Positions 46,534-55,442 of a DNA stretch of 64,000 nucleotides are shown here, piece by piece (position 1 is the first letter of the stretch; every line of letters begins with the position of its first letter). The stretch spans positions 1 through 64,000 of the forward strand of contig NZ_AUBG01000016.1 in the NCBI RefSeq assembly GCF_000429125.1, given 5' to 3'. The position numbers and the translations under genes are program-made. Below the pieces are notes generated by a model. That model searched no databases and was not told the origin of the DNA. It was given only the letters and a program-made list of their open reading frames with translations. The stretch comes from Aequorivita capsosiphonis DSM 23843 (lineage in GTDB: Bacteria; Bacteroidota; Bacteroidia; Flavobacteriales; Flavobacteriaceae).

Positions 46534-47298
46534 CTATTTATCCCTATTCAAAACCTTATACTCTTCATAACATCCACTGATAGCGTCAAGAATCTGCAAA
46601 TCGTTGGCAGTGCGGATAAAGTCTTTGGAAAAGCTACATTTGTTCAATATCTCATCAATATCAACACGCTCCAATTGAAGTACTGCCATTAACGTTTCAC
46701 GGTCAAATTTACTCTGAAGTAGGTTTCTGATTTCGTCACTCTCCTTCATTTGTCGGAGTTTTTTCATCTGTTTGGGTCGTTTCCCAAAAACGTTATAAAG
46801 AAAATCCGCAGGATTGAAAATAGAGTTCAAAACCTTACTTACTGCGCCAGGCTGACTGTTTCCGGCTTCATAGCCTGTGCTAAGTCCCGAAATTCGATAA
46901 CGATAATTATCATAAACAGGAATCAACTTGGCATCTATTTCAACGTAACCCGTAAGTTGGATTGGCCTAATGACCACTTCTTCCAAAGCAATACCAAGCT
47001 CAGTCATCTTTACTTTAATGTCGCCAAATCGAAGCCAGTCATTAGTCACTCTAACACGAAGAGACTTAAAGCCAAGATAGGAGAAAAACAGCGTATCATT
47101 TACGGCAGCTTTAATTGAAAACTCCCCTTTTTCATTGGTTATAGTTCCTTTTACCTGATTTAGGTTTACGATATTCACGTTTTCCATTAAATTGTCGTTG
47201 GCATCGTTCATAACGACTCCTTTGATTGTAGCATTATCCTGTGCAAAAGAATAAGCTGCGATAAAAAGAAGGGCAATAAGTAGGATATATTTTTTCAT
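46534..47298 (-). CDS. Exported carboxypeptidase-like regulatory-domain protein
   Basis: A 254-residue protein with a signal peptide ending at YSFAQ, then a CarboxypepD_reg-like beta-sandwich (IKGVVMNDANDNLMENVNIVN, GTITNEKGEFSIKA, LFFSYLGFKSLRV) like the N-terminal domain of TonB-dependent receptors. No receptor barrel follows; the C-terminal half is a separate alpha-rich part. I start at the ATG at 47298. The function is unknown. Confidence 0.78.
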   Translation of the reverse strand: MKKYILLIALLFIAAYSFAQDNATIKGVVMNDANDNLMENVNIVNLNQVKGTITNEKGEFSIKAAVNDTLFFSYLGFKSLRVRVTNDWLRFGDIKVKMTELGIALEEVVIRPIQLTGYVEIDAKLIPVYDNYRYRISGLSTGYEAGNSQPGAVSKVLNSIFNPADFLYNVFGKRPKQMKKLRQMKESDEIRNLLQSKFDRETLMAVLQLERVDIDEILNKCSFSKDFIRTANDLQILDAISGCYEEYKVLNRDK

Positions 47299-47474
47299 AA
47301 ATAGTATAAGATTGCGCGTACTGACATTACAGAAGGCAATCTTAATCAAATTTTTGGTTGCTTCAACCCTAAAGGAAACAATTATTTTAGTCGCGATTCA
47401 ATATTAAAAGAAGCCTATCTTTTAGGGAGAAGATAGAGACTCGTTCGAATTTCAATTTAATATATCGAAAAATT

Positions 47475-48095
47475 TTACTGGGGCAAAATCTTCCGCTCTT
47501 TTTCAATTTTAGAGTTCACTAGTTCTTTTACGCCGTTAAACCATTCCTCTCTTAAAATGCTTAAAACAATGCTATCTCTTCTACCTTTAGGTGCTACGCA
47601 ATTGCTTCGTAAAATTCCCTCTTCGGTACAGCCAATACTTTTCATTGCTGCAATGCTACGCGCATTGTTTGCATCGGCCCTAAACTCTACACGCTCTATG
47701 CCAAGTTTTTCAAAAGCGAACTCCAGCATCAATAATTTACAAATTTTATTGAGTCCTGTTCCTTGAAATTCCTTCCCATACCAAGTATAACCGAGTTGAA
47801 CGGTATTATGTTTTTTCTGAAAATCGTAGAAACGGGTGCTCCCAGCAACCTTTTGGCTGCGTTTATCAAAAACAATAAACGGGTATGCTGTTTCCGCTTT
47901 TCTTACTTCCAAAGCAAAATCTATATACATCTTTAAGTTTTCCAAACCACTCGCCGGCTGCTGAGAATATTTCCATATTTCAGGTTGATTTAAAGCGAAG
48001 TCTTGAAGCGTTTCAAAATCTTGCATTTCAAGCGGACGTAAACGAACACGGTCGTTTTCTAATATATATTCCTCTTGAAAATTGAAGCTTTGCAT
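47475..48095 (-). CDS. GNAT N-acetyltransferase, RimJ/RimL type
   Basis: A 206-residue acetyltransferase with VRLRPLEMQDFETLQDFA at the start and the acetyl-CoA region GKEFQGTGLNKICKLLMLEFAF, then VEFRADANNARSIAAMKSIG. This is the pattern of ribosomal-protein-acetyltransferase relatives, but the substrate is unknown. A terminator of the upstream helicase gene lies directly before its start. Confidence 0.85.
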   Translation of the reverse strand: MQSFNFQEEYILENDRVRLRPLEMQDFETLQDFALNQPEIWKYSQQPASGLENLKMYIDFALEVRKAETAYPFIVFDKRSQKVAGSTRFYDFQKKHNTVQLGYTWYGKEFQGTGLNKICKLLMLEFAFEKLGIERVEFRADANNARSIAAMKSIGCTEEGILRSNCVAPKGRRDSIVLSILREEWFNGVKELVNSKIEKERKILPQ

Positions 48096-48099
48096 AGGT

Positions 48100-48137
48100 C
48101 TTAAAAAAAATACGGGCCTCTTTAATAGAGACCCGTA
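48100..48137 (-). terminator. Intrinsic terminator after the DEAD-box helicase gene
   Basis: On the minus strand ACGGGTCTCT pairs with AGAGGCCCGT (one mismatch or wobble) around ATTAA, followed by an A and eight T. It lies five bases before the next gene's start codon. Confidence 0.8.
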
Positions 48138-48280
48138 AAGATACTTATATAGAATATTTTGATAAAGTTTAATGTTTTAAAATCGAAATTAAAAACCGAA
48201 AATCAAAGGTTTAGAGAAGTTCAGGAGAACATTTCTATCGCTAAACTCATCGACTTCTAAACGCATCAACACAAAACTCT

Positions 48281-50128
48281 CTAGTCTCTCCTTCTACGTC
48301 TTCCGCCGGTTCCTTTCGTGTCTGGACGATCGCTACTTCTACGGCTTCTACCTTTAAAGCCAGATTTGTTGCCATCGCCTGAACCAGCGCTTCGTTTTTT
48401 AAAGTTTCCTTTTCTATCGCTTCCGCGGTCTCCACGATCTCCTCTGTCGCTTCTATCACTTCTTTCGCTTCTTCTTTTTCCGCGATCACGTCCGCCGCCT
48501 CCTCCGCCGCTTCTGCTTCTACCTCCGCCACCTCCTCCGGTGTCTTTGGAAATTTCAACATTTATCTGTCTTCCTTCAAGTTTGAAATCCTTGAAGATGC
48601 TCATTACCAATTCCTGATGTTTTGTATCGGTATTGAAAAACGAGAAGCTATCTTTTACATCAACCTTATAAAGGTCGTCTTTTCCTAGTTGCAATAAATC
48701 GCGAAGGAAATCTTTTAGGCTCATCCAATCGAAATCGTCTTTGCTTCCAACGTTTAGAAAATAGCGCGTACTATCAGCATTATGTTCTGACTGACTGCGA
48801 TCTCCAGAAACATTTAAATCTTTACTATTTTTATAGTAATTCAAGAAGCGTGTAAATTCTACTGAAAACACCTTTTTGATAAGCTCCTCCTTTGTGAAGT
48901 CTTCCAAAACTTCATTGATGTTCGGAAGATACGCGTTAATCTCAGGATTTATTTCAGTGTCCTTTATATTGTTCGCCAAATGGAACATCTGGACTTCACA
49001 GATTTCCATTCCTGAAGGAATTTCCTTGGCTACAAACTGCTTTTGAATGATTTTTTCAATGCTTCGTAATTTTCTAACTTCACTCTTAGAAACAATAACA
49101 ATAGAAATTCCAGTTTTTCCGGCACGACCGGTACGGCCACTTCGGTGTGTATAGATTTCAGGTTCGTCCGGTAATTGATAGTTTATAACGTGTGTAATGT
49201 TATCTACATCAATTCCACGTGCGGCAACATCTGTTGCAACAAGCATTTGGATTTGACGATTCCGGAAAGATTTCATTACCGTATCTCGTTGGCTTTGGCT
49301 TAAATCGCCGTGTATGGCAGCCGCGTTATAACCATCTTCAATAAGTTGTTCGGCAACTTTTTGAGTGTCGCGTTTTGTTCTACAGAATATTACAGAAAAG
49401 ATTTCAGGATTTGCATCCGCCAAACGCTTTAATGCGTTGTAGCGATCTCTTGCGTTTACCAAATAATATTCGTGCGAAACTTGGTCTGAACCAACGTTTT
49501 TCGTACCCACGGTAATTTCCACAGGAGTATGCATGAATTTTTTGGCGATGGTAGAAACCTCTTTCGGCATGGTCGCGCTAAAAAGCCAAGTGCTCTTTTC
49601 TTTTGGAGAGTGTGAAAGAATCTCCGTAATGTCTTCATAAAAGCCCATATTGAGCATTTCATCGGCCTCATCAAGAACGCAGTATTCAATTTTTGATATA
49701 TCAATCAATCCACGACCTATCATATCTTTCATACGACCTGGAGTGGCAACTATTATTTGCGAACCTCTTTTAATCTGGCGCGCTTGATCTGTAATACTTG
49801 CGCCTCCATAAATAGCCGTAACGTTTAAGCCTGGCATATATTTACCATAAGCTATCATTTCATTCGTAATTTGAAGACAAAGTTCGCGCGTTGGCGAAAG
49901 GATAAGACCTTGAGTTGTACGACTGTTTACATCAATTTTTTGCAACATAGGAAAACCAAATGCTGCGGTTTTACCGGTTCCTGTTTGTGCGAGGGAAACC
50001 ATATCGGTTTCGCGATCTAAAAGGATTGGAATTGCTTTTTCTTGTACTTCCGAAGGGGTTTCAAAACCCATGTCGGCGATGGCTTTTAGAAGATGTTCTT
50101 CCAAGCCGAGTGCTTTAAATGCTGTCAT
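48281..50128 (-). CDS. DEAD-box RNA helicase (CsdA/DbpA-like)
   Basis: A 615-residue ATP-dependent RNA helicase for ribosome assembly and RNA turnover. It has the Q motif near residues 21-29, motif I AQTGTGKT (47-54), motif II DEAD (153-156), motif III SAT and motif VI HRSGRTGRAG. A DbpA-type RNA-binding domain follows, then a tail of about 80 residues rich in Gly, Arg, Ser and Asp. Its promoter lies about 140 bp upstream, behind a structured leader. Confidence 0.95.
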   Translation of the reverse strand: MTAFKALGLEEHLLKAIADMGFETPSEVQEKAIPILLDRETDMVSLAQTGTGKTAAFGFPMLQKIDVNSRTTQGLILSPTRELCLQITNEMIAYGKYMPGLNVTAIYGGASITDQARQIKRGSQIIVATPGRMKDMIGRGLIDISKIEYCVLDEADEMLNMGFYEDITEILSHSPKEKSTWLFSATMPKEVSTIAKKFMHTPVEITVGTKNVGSDQVSHEYYLVNARDRYNALKRLADANPEIFSVIFCRTKRDTQKVAEQLIEDGYNAAAIHGDLSQSQRDTVMKSFRNRQIQMLVATDVAARGIDVDNITHVINYQLPDEPEIYTHRSGRTGRAGKTGISIVIVSKSEVRKLRSIEKIIQKQFVAKEIPSGMEICEVQMFHLANNIKDTEINPEINAYLPNINEVLEDFTKEELIKKVFSVEFTRFLNYYKNSKDLNVSGDRSQSEHNADSTRYFLNVGSKDDFDWMSLKDFLRDLLQLGKDDLYKVDVKDSFSFFNTDTKHQELVMSIFKDFKLEGRQINVEISKDTGGGGGGRSRSGGGGGGRDRGKRRSERSDRSDRGDRGDRGSDRKGNFKKRSAGSGDGNKSGFKGRSRRSSDRPDTKGTGGRRRRRD

Positions 50129-50270
50129 TTTTTTAAAATAAATTTTTATATATGTGTGCTAACGGGAAGCGACTGGACATATAAAAAACGGACAGCTTCA
50201 CTATAACACCCCTCACCCTGAGGACTTTTCTCTAAAGCAAGGATATTTAACCTTGTGTTTTTAGAGGGCG
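50129..50270 (-). promoter_or_regulatory. Structured 5' leader of the helicase gene
   Basis: A leader of about 135 nt from the predicted start point to the ATG. Its 5' part has a two-tier hairpin: CTCTAAA (50266-50260) / TTTAGAG (50236-50230), enclosing CAAGG / CCTTG. A CCTC / GAGG stem follows. Such leaders often mediate cold-shock or autoregulation; this is inferred. Confidence 0.5.
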
Positions 50271-50300
50271 CAAAAGTAACTTAAAGTTTTCAGTTATCAA
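50271..50300 (-). promoter_or_regulatory. Helicase gene promoter
   Basis: TTG (50300-50298), a 19-bp spacer, then TACTTTTG (50278-50271) on the minus strand: a perfect Bacteroidota promoter. Confidence 0.75.
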
Positions 50301-50351
50301 TAACTGTTGGCAATTATTTTAGAAAGAGGCTGAATTAAGGGGGTAGGGTTA

Positions 50352-50390
50352 AGTGGCAGTATTCAGTGGCAGTATTCAGTGGCAGTAGGC
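50352..50390. repeat. Three tandem 13-bp units
   Basis: AGTGGCAGTATTC occurs twice, followed by a third unit ending in AGGC. Confidence 0.85.
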
Positions 50391-50455
50391 AGTTTAAAAG
50401 CTTGGCCGCCGTAGGAGGATTTAGGAGCCTGCCCGCCGTAGGAGGGTTTAGGAGG
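50390..50455 (-). repeat. 33-bp dispersed repeat plus degenerate copy
   Basis: 50390-50422 is the inverted copy of 28673-28705 (31 of 33 bases). Behind it lies a shortened second unit with CCGCCGTAGGAGG. Confidence 0.75.
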
Positions 50456-50484
50456 AAATTAAAAAAACCAAAGAATTAGTGAAA

Positions 50485-51866
50485 CTATTTTTTCACGATT
50501 TTAACTAGTTGTGAATTTTCTTCGGAAACAAGCTTCATTATATATATGCCAGAAGTATACTTGCTATAATCCAAAGCCACCGACTTTTGATGATAAGAAT
50601 TACGCTCAATAAGTTGACCTATAATAGTGTAAATTTCAATGCTATAAATAACAAGAGGTGAAGTAATATTTAAAATATCAGTTACCGGATTAGGGTAAAC
50701 GGCTATGCCTATGGATGGATTTTCTGATACATTTATCAAGTTTAAGTTCTCGTACCAAGCAATTTTATTGTCTGCAATAGAAGCCGATAGCACGTCATTG
50801 TCTCCATCATTATCAATATCCGCAGCATATACAGACCGTGGATTGTCCGTAAGTGTTGAAATAACTTTTTCTGTACTAAAAGTTCCGACTCCATCTATGT
50901 TTTCAAACCAAACTACCTTGTCATCGGTGCCAGAGGCAGATAGCACATCTACATCGCCATCATTATCCAGATCTATCGAAAAAACCATAAAAGGTGTAAT
51001 AAGGGTGGAAGTAATAATTTGCTGTGGGCCAAAAGTAGCTAAGCCATCTGTATTCTCAAACCAAGATAGTGTATCCCCTCCAAACTCCGCGGCAAGCACG
51101 TCATTATCATCATCGCCATCAATATCTATGGCAAAAACCGAAACAAAGCCTCCATAATCCAATGTTTCAACAATGAGTTGGTCTGGGCCAAAAGTTCCCA
51201 AACCATCCAGGTTTTCGTACCAATACAAGCGTTTGTTACCGGAAGAGGTTGCCACCAAATCTATATCCATATCTCCATCAAGATCTGCTGCATAAACAGA
51301 AAGACCCGACATTGCACCATTGGTAATGGTTTGTTTAGGACCAAAATCCCCAAGACCATTTGTATTTTCAAACCATATAATGGCATTTTCGCCACGAGAA
51401 GAAATAACGACATCCTTATCGCCGTCATCATCTAAATCTGCTGTAATGATTTCACTTGGCAAAATAGTGGAGGCGTCAATAATGCGCTGTGAACTAAAAT
51501 TACCTAATCCGTCCATATTTTCAAACCAAACTATCAAATTTCCAAAACCTGATATTCCCAAAACATCCATGTCTCCATCCCCGTCAATATCTGCAGCTGC
51601 AACATAAACGGTTTGATCTAATGAAGTTGTAATCATTTGCTGAGGGCCAAAAGTACCAAGCCCGTCCAAGTTTTCCTGCCAAGCTATGGTATCGCTTCCC
51701 CTAGAGGCCGAGGCAATGTCCATATCACCGTCGCCATCAATATCTACCGCAATGACCAGTTCAACTCCTATGGCCTCATCAGTAATAAGTTGCTGGGGTC
51801 CAAACTGGGCTGAGGCTACTACGCATAAAAAATAAAAAAAATAGAAAAATAAGTCCGCATTGCCAT
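50485..51866 (-). pseudogene. Secreted FG-GAP/VCBS repeat protein with T9SS domain, frameshifted in the signal peptide
   Basis: The mature part has seven repeats of about 50 residues (pattern ADIDGDGDxDVLSAS...WFENxDGLGxFGPQQ), a calcium-binding beta-propeller type. It ends in a type A T9SS sorting domain (VYPNPVTDIL...GIYIMKLVSEENSQLVKIVKK). The signal peptide starts at the ATG at 51866 (MAMRTYFSIFF) but lies in another frame: one base is missing in a poly-T run near 51834-51841. With one added T the protein is about 460 residues and its signal would end at VVASAQ. The longest uninterrupted ATG frame covers only 50485-51723. A sequencing error is also possible. Confidence 0.75.
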
Positions 51867-51871
51867 AGCTT

Positions 51872-52144
51872 TTAGTTATTCTCTTTATAAATTACGGTTT
51901 CTTCGTTAGCTCCATCTATAAAAACTCTTTCAATTTTGTACAAGCCCGGTTGTAATGTATTTATTAAATTAGGGTTGTTAATCCCTAAAGAATCTTGCGG
52001 CGTTACCGTAATATTGGAATTAAATATATTATCGTTAAACTTGGTAATACTTCCTCCACTGGGAGTACGATTAAAGTTATCATAACATCTCTCAACTTTA
52101 GTGGTCTCAAAGGCAATATCAACCTCTTCGATATTTAAAAGATT
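51872..52144 (-). pseudogene. Start-less open frame of 90 codons
   Basis: A frame without any Met, ending LQPGLYKIERVFIDGANEE...YKENN, directly upstream of the FG-GAP gene. Its composition looks coding (SLGINNPNLINTLQPG). A stop codon blocks it at the 5' side. It is probably the 3' part of a truncated or frameshifted gene. The family is not recognised. Confidence 0.45.
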
Positions 52145-52423
52145 TTAGAGTGTACGTTACTAAGGTAAAGTATTTTATACTGTAAAAAGTGTGTAGCTTC
52201 AAATATTTTCTAAGGGTAGATTCAACTAGTTAATGCAACAATTGGATTTAAATTTTGTTAGAACACTTAATTTGGAGTTTTTATATCCCAATCGCTTTAT
52301 TGGTTTACTATTTAACCTGTTGATAATTATGTGTATTGTTTCGTGGTTTATAGTGTTAAATTCGAACAATAAGAAATCATATTTAGTCAAGCTGAAATCG
52401 TTGAGCATTTAGAGGGTTAACCC
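52145..52423. other. Non-coding AT-rich stretch
   Basis: About 280 bp upstream of the start-less frame. A minus-strand near -7 element TACTTTAC lies at about 52167-52174. Nothing else is recognised. Confidence 0.35.
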
Positions 52424-52466
52424 ATCAACTATCGCATAGCCTTTCCGCGGTGGCCGTTAATTTTAA
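52424..52466 (-). pseudogene. Decayed copy of the rdgB 3' end
   Basis: The minus strand reads KINGHRGKAMR followed by a stop, nearly the same as the rdgB C-terminus KIGHRGKAMRQLI. The copy lies 135 bp downstream of the real one and in the same orientation. Confidence 0.65.
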
Positions 52467-52512
52467 AAAAATATTCAAGACACCGAAAGTTTTAAAAACC
52501 TTTGGGGTCTTA
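52467..52512 (-). terminator. Intrinsic terminator after rdgB
   Basis: On the minus strand AAGACCCCAAAG pairs with CTTTCGGTGTCTT (one bulge and one mismatch), followed by a T-rich tail. Confidence 0.65.
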
Positions 52513-52540
52513 TACTACAACTGCAACTGCCCACTGCTAC

Positions 52541-53113
52541 TTATTCAGAAAGATAACTAATCAACTGCCGCATGGCTTTCCCACGGTGGCCGATTTTACT
52601 TTTTTGCTGAAGTGTCATCTCGGCAAAGGTTTTATCGAAGTCTTTAGGTTGGAAAATTGGATCGTACCCAAACCCAGAATCTCCACGCGGTTCTTGGGTT
52701 ATTTCACCTTCACATATACCTAAAAACATAACTTCAGAATGGTTCATGGAAAGTGCTATTGCCGTTTTAAACCTTGCTGAACGAACTTCTTCGCCTTGAA
52801 GATTTTTCAGCAGCTTTTCCATATTGGCCTTTGAATTGTGCGAATCTCCCGCATATCTTGCACTGTAAACTCCAGGTTCGTTATTGAGGGATTTTACTTC
52901 CAATCCGGTGTCATCAGCAAAGCAATCTAGGTTGTAATGATCGCGTACATAGTTTGCTTTTAAAATTGCATTCCCCTCAATAGTATCAGCAGTTTCTTCA
53001 ATATCTTCATTACAGCCAATATCGTCCAGGCTTAATAATTCAATATGGTGTGGAAGCATTGCTTTTACTTCGGTGAATTTATTTTTGTTGTGGGTGGCGA
53101 AGACGAGTTTCAT
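52541..53113 (-). CDS. rdgB: Non-canonical purine NTP pyrophosphatase RdgB/HAM1
   Basis: This enzyme hydrolyses ITP, dITP and XTP to keep them out of nucleic acids. The 190-residue protein has THNKNKFTEVK at the N-terminus, FADDTGLEV around residue 66-74 and GDSGFGYDPIF near residue 148. The length is normal. A repeat cluster separates it from the upstream methylase gene. Confidence 0.95.
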   Translation of the reverse strand: MKLVFATHNKNKFTEVKAMLPHHIELLSLDDIGCNEDIEETADTIEGNAILKANYVRDHYNLDCFADDTGLEVKSLNNEPGVYSARYAGDSHNSKANMEKLLKNLQGEEVRSARFKTAIALSMNHSEVMFLGICEGEITQEPRGDSGFGYDPIFQPKDFDKTFAEMTLQQKSKIGHRGKAMRQLISYLSE

Positions 53114-53114
53114 T

Positions 53115-53190
53115 GTTTTAGATTTTAGACCTGCCTGCCGGCAGGCTGGTGTGAGATGTGAGATTTTAGACGTGTGTACGTTGAGATGTG
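53115..53190. repeat. Palindromic and GTGTGAGA repeat cluster
   Basis: A perfect 14-bp palindrome GCCTGCCGGCAGGC (53133-53146) is followed by several GAGATGTGAGAT units. A related cluster lies at 4677-4740. Confidence 0.65.
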
Positions 53191-53215
53191 AGATACTTTT
53201 CTGAATTTTGAATTT

Positions 53216-53875
53216 TTATTTGGGATTTTCAGAATGATATCGCTCAATAATCTCATCCGAGGCTTTAATGGTTCTTTTAACCCATTCCATTTCAATTTCA
53301 GGGATTTCTTCTTCGGAAAGCTGCCATTTAACGTCGCTCTGCTTCAGTTTTGTAACCACGCTTTGCAGAATAATTGCTGCTGAAACCGAAATATTCAAAC
53401 TTTCGGTGAAACCGTACATTGGGATTTTCAGAAAACCATCAGCCGCATGCATCACCGTATCACTCAAACCTTCACTTTCTTTTCCGAAGAAAAAAGCACT
53501 TTTCTTTGAAACATCAAAGTCGTGCAGCATGGTTGAGTCATTGTGAGGCGTTGTTGCGATAATTTGATATCCTGAATCTTTCAAAGTCTTTATACATTCC
53601 TTTATAGAATTATACCTATTGAAATTCACCCACTTTTGAGCGCCCATGGCAATTTCCTTATCAATTCGCTTGCTTACTTTTTCTTCCACCACGTGCAGAT
53701 CCTGAATTCCATAAACATCACAAGTCCGCATTACGGCACTGGTATTGTGAAGTTGATAAACATCTTCGGTAACTACGGTGAAATGTCGCGTTCTTTCGGA
53801 AAGCACTTTTTTAAAGCGGTTTTTTCTGCGTTCGGTAAGGTAACTTTCTAAATATTTTAATAGTTCTAAATCCAT
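53216..53875 (-). CDS. TrmH-family tRNA/rRNA 2'-O-methyltransferase (SpoU)
   Basis: A 219-residue SPOUT methylase with the three SpoU motifs: NTSAVMRTCDVYG, FFFGKESEGLSD and IPMYGFTESLNISVSAAIIL. The N-terminal TERRKNRFKKVLSER resembles TrmH, which methylates G18 of tRNA. TrmH is the best match, but a different RNA target cannot be excluded. Confidence 0.88.
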   Translation of the reverse strand: MDLELLKYLESYLTERRKNRFKKVLSERTRHFTVVTEDVYQLHNTSAVMRTCDVYGIQDLHVVEEKVSKRIDKEIAMGAQKWVNFNRYNSIKECIKTLKDSGYQIIATTPHNDSTMLHDFDVSKKSAFFFGKESEGLSDTVMHAADGFLKIPMYGFTESLNISVSAAIILQSVVTKLKQSDVKWQLSEEEIPEIEMEWVKRTIKASDEIIERYHSENPK

Positions 53876-54039
53876 ACTTCGTCTTCGCTCAGTAACCGAA
53901 TTGAAAAAAGTTACTGGGTTAATAAGTTATTGGTTATTACTTACTTTTTCTATATTTTGCTAAGATAAAAGTTATTGGTTTAACTAGTTCTTTCTTAAGT
54001 ACAGATTTTTGAATAACTTAGTAACTAAATAATTTTAAA

Positions 54040-54711
54040 ATGAAAATTGCAGTATTGACAGGCGCCGGTGTAAGCGCAGAAAGCGGAATAAAAACATTTA
54101 GGGACAGTGATGGACTCTGGGAAGGCCATGATGTAATGGAAGTGGCCTCCCCCGAAGGTTTTGCCCATAATCCTGCTGCTGTGCTGGATTTTTACAATCA
54201 ACGCAGAAGACAACTCTTAACGGTACAGCCCAATGAGGCGCACAAAGCACTGGCAGAACTAGAAAAAACCCACGATGTTAGCATCATAACCCAAAACGTG
54301 GACGATCTGCACGAACGTGCAGGAAGTACAAACGTAATCCACCTCCACGGGGAACTATTGAAAGTGCGAAGTACTTTTGATGAAGATTTAATTTTTGATT
54401 GGAAAAAGGATCTTAATCTCGGAGATTTCTGTGAGCACAATCATCAATTGCGACCACATATCGTTTGGTTTGGCGAAATGGTACCGATGATTGAAGTGGC
54501 AGCCGAAATTGTAGAAAAAGCTGATGCCGTTATCATCGTTGGCACCTCCATGCAGGTCTATCCTGCGGCTGGTTTGATGCAATATGCACAGGAAGGTGCC
54601 CCTATTTATTTTGTAGACCCTAAACCTTCAATCTCAGAAAGTAAGAGAATTTCGGTTTTTGCTGAAAATGCCTCTACAGGGGTGCCAAAGGTTGTTGAAC
54701 TTTTAAAATAG
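54040..54711 (+). CDS. Sirtuin, class III NAD-dependent deacylase (CobB-like)
   Basis: A 223-residue sirtuin: GAGVSAESGI, FRDSDGLW, TQNVDDLHERAG and the catalytic HLHGEL. The Tyr and Arg of FYNQRR form the YxxR pair that marks deacylases able to remove succinyl groups. The zinc-ribbon cysteines are missing: only one Cys (DFCEHN) is left where two pairs are usual. The gene is followed after 7 bp by a helical-repeat protein. Confidence 0.9.
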   Translation: MKIAVLTGAGVSAESGIKTFRDSDGLWEGHDVMEVASPEGFAHNPAAVLDFYNQRRRQLLTVQPNEAHKALAELEKTHDVSIITQNVDDLHERAGSTNVIHLHGELLKVRSTFDEDLIFDWKKDLNLGDFCEHNHQLRPHIVWFGEMVPMIEVAAEIVEKADAVIIVGTSMQVYPAAGLMQYAQEGAPIYFVDPKPSISESKRISVFAENASTGVPKVVELLK

Positions 54712-54718
54712 AAACGAT

Positions 54719-55282
54719 ATGCTTCCCGAAGATTTAAAAGAAAAACTAATGGAGGTTGACAGCAGTCTAAAAAAGAGACAGGAAGTCGCTTATTGGATAG
54801 TCAAAAAACCGCATTACGTACGCGAAACCCTGCAATGGTGCTTCATTCCAGAAAGTGAACTTTTGGTTAATGCCGCTTGGGCTCTAGAGATTATTGCTAA
54901 AAATAAACCGAAGCTTTTCTTTAAATATATGCGTCTATTCTTTGAACAGCTTCCAAATATTAAAAATGATTCAGCCCTTCGTTCTTCTGCCAAAATTTGC
55001 GAAATGTTATGCTATCACCATTATATGCTTAAATACACTTATTTCAGAGATATTATGAGTGAAAACCAGCGAAAGATAATGACCGATTGTTGTTTTGAGT
55101 GGCTAATTACCGATCAGAAAGTAGCCTGCCAGGCTCCAGCAATGAGTGCGCTGTATTATTTGGGAAAAGATAAATTTGGCAAATGGATTTATCCTGAATT
55201 AAAACATCTTCTTACAAAAGATGCTCCAAACAAAAGCGCTGGCTATCAAGCACGCGCTCGCAAAATATTAAAAAGATTATAA
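54719..55282 (+). CDS. Alpha-helical repeat protein of unknown function
   Basis: A 187-residue protein of alternating helices, suggestive of a HEAT/ARM-like solenoid (ELLVNAAWALEIIAKNKPKLF, ACQAPAMSALYYLGKDKF). No catalytic motif is visible. The close spacing to the sirtuin gene suggests cotranscription. Relatives in databases are sometimes labelled adenylosuccinate lyase, but no lyase motif is present here. Confidence 0.6.
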   Translation: MLPEDLKEKLMEVDSSLKKRQEVAYWIVKKPHYVRETLQWCFIPESELLVNAAWALEIIAKNKPKLFFKYMRLFFEQLPNIKNDSALRSSAKICEMLCYHHYMLKYTYFRDIMSENQRKIMTDCCFEWLITDQKVACQAPAMSALYYLGKDKFGKWIYPELKHLLTKDAPNKSAGYQARARKILKRL

Positions 55283-55442
55283 TTTAATTCCGTATTCTTC
55301 GCGAAAAACCACAAGCCTACAATTAAACTGTAAAAGAGACAAATACAATCATAAAATGTATTAACATAAGCTTTTACTTGGTAGTTTCATTTCATTAACA
55401 TAATTTTAAAACATTGCCCCACATTCTCAAATTTATGTTGTT

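Noticed and set aside
48247-48561. Acidic alanine/glutamate-rich frame at the helicase 3' end
   Set aside because: It is the shifted reading of the repetitive glycine-arginine tail of the helicase gene.
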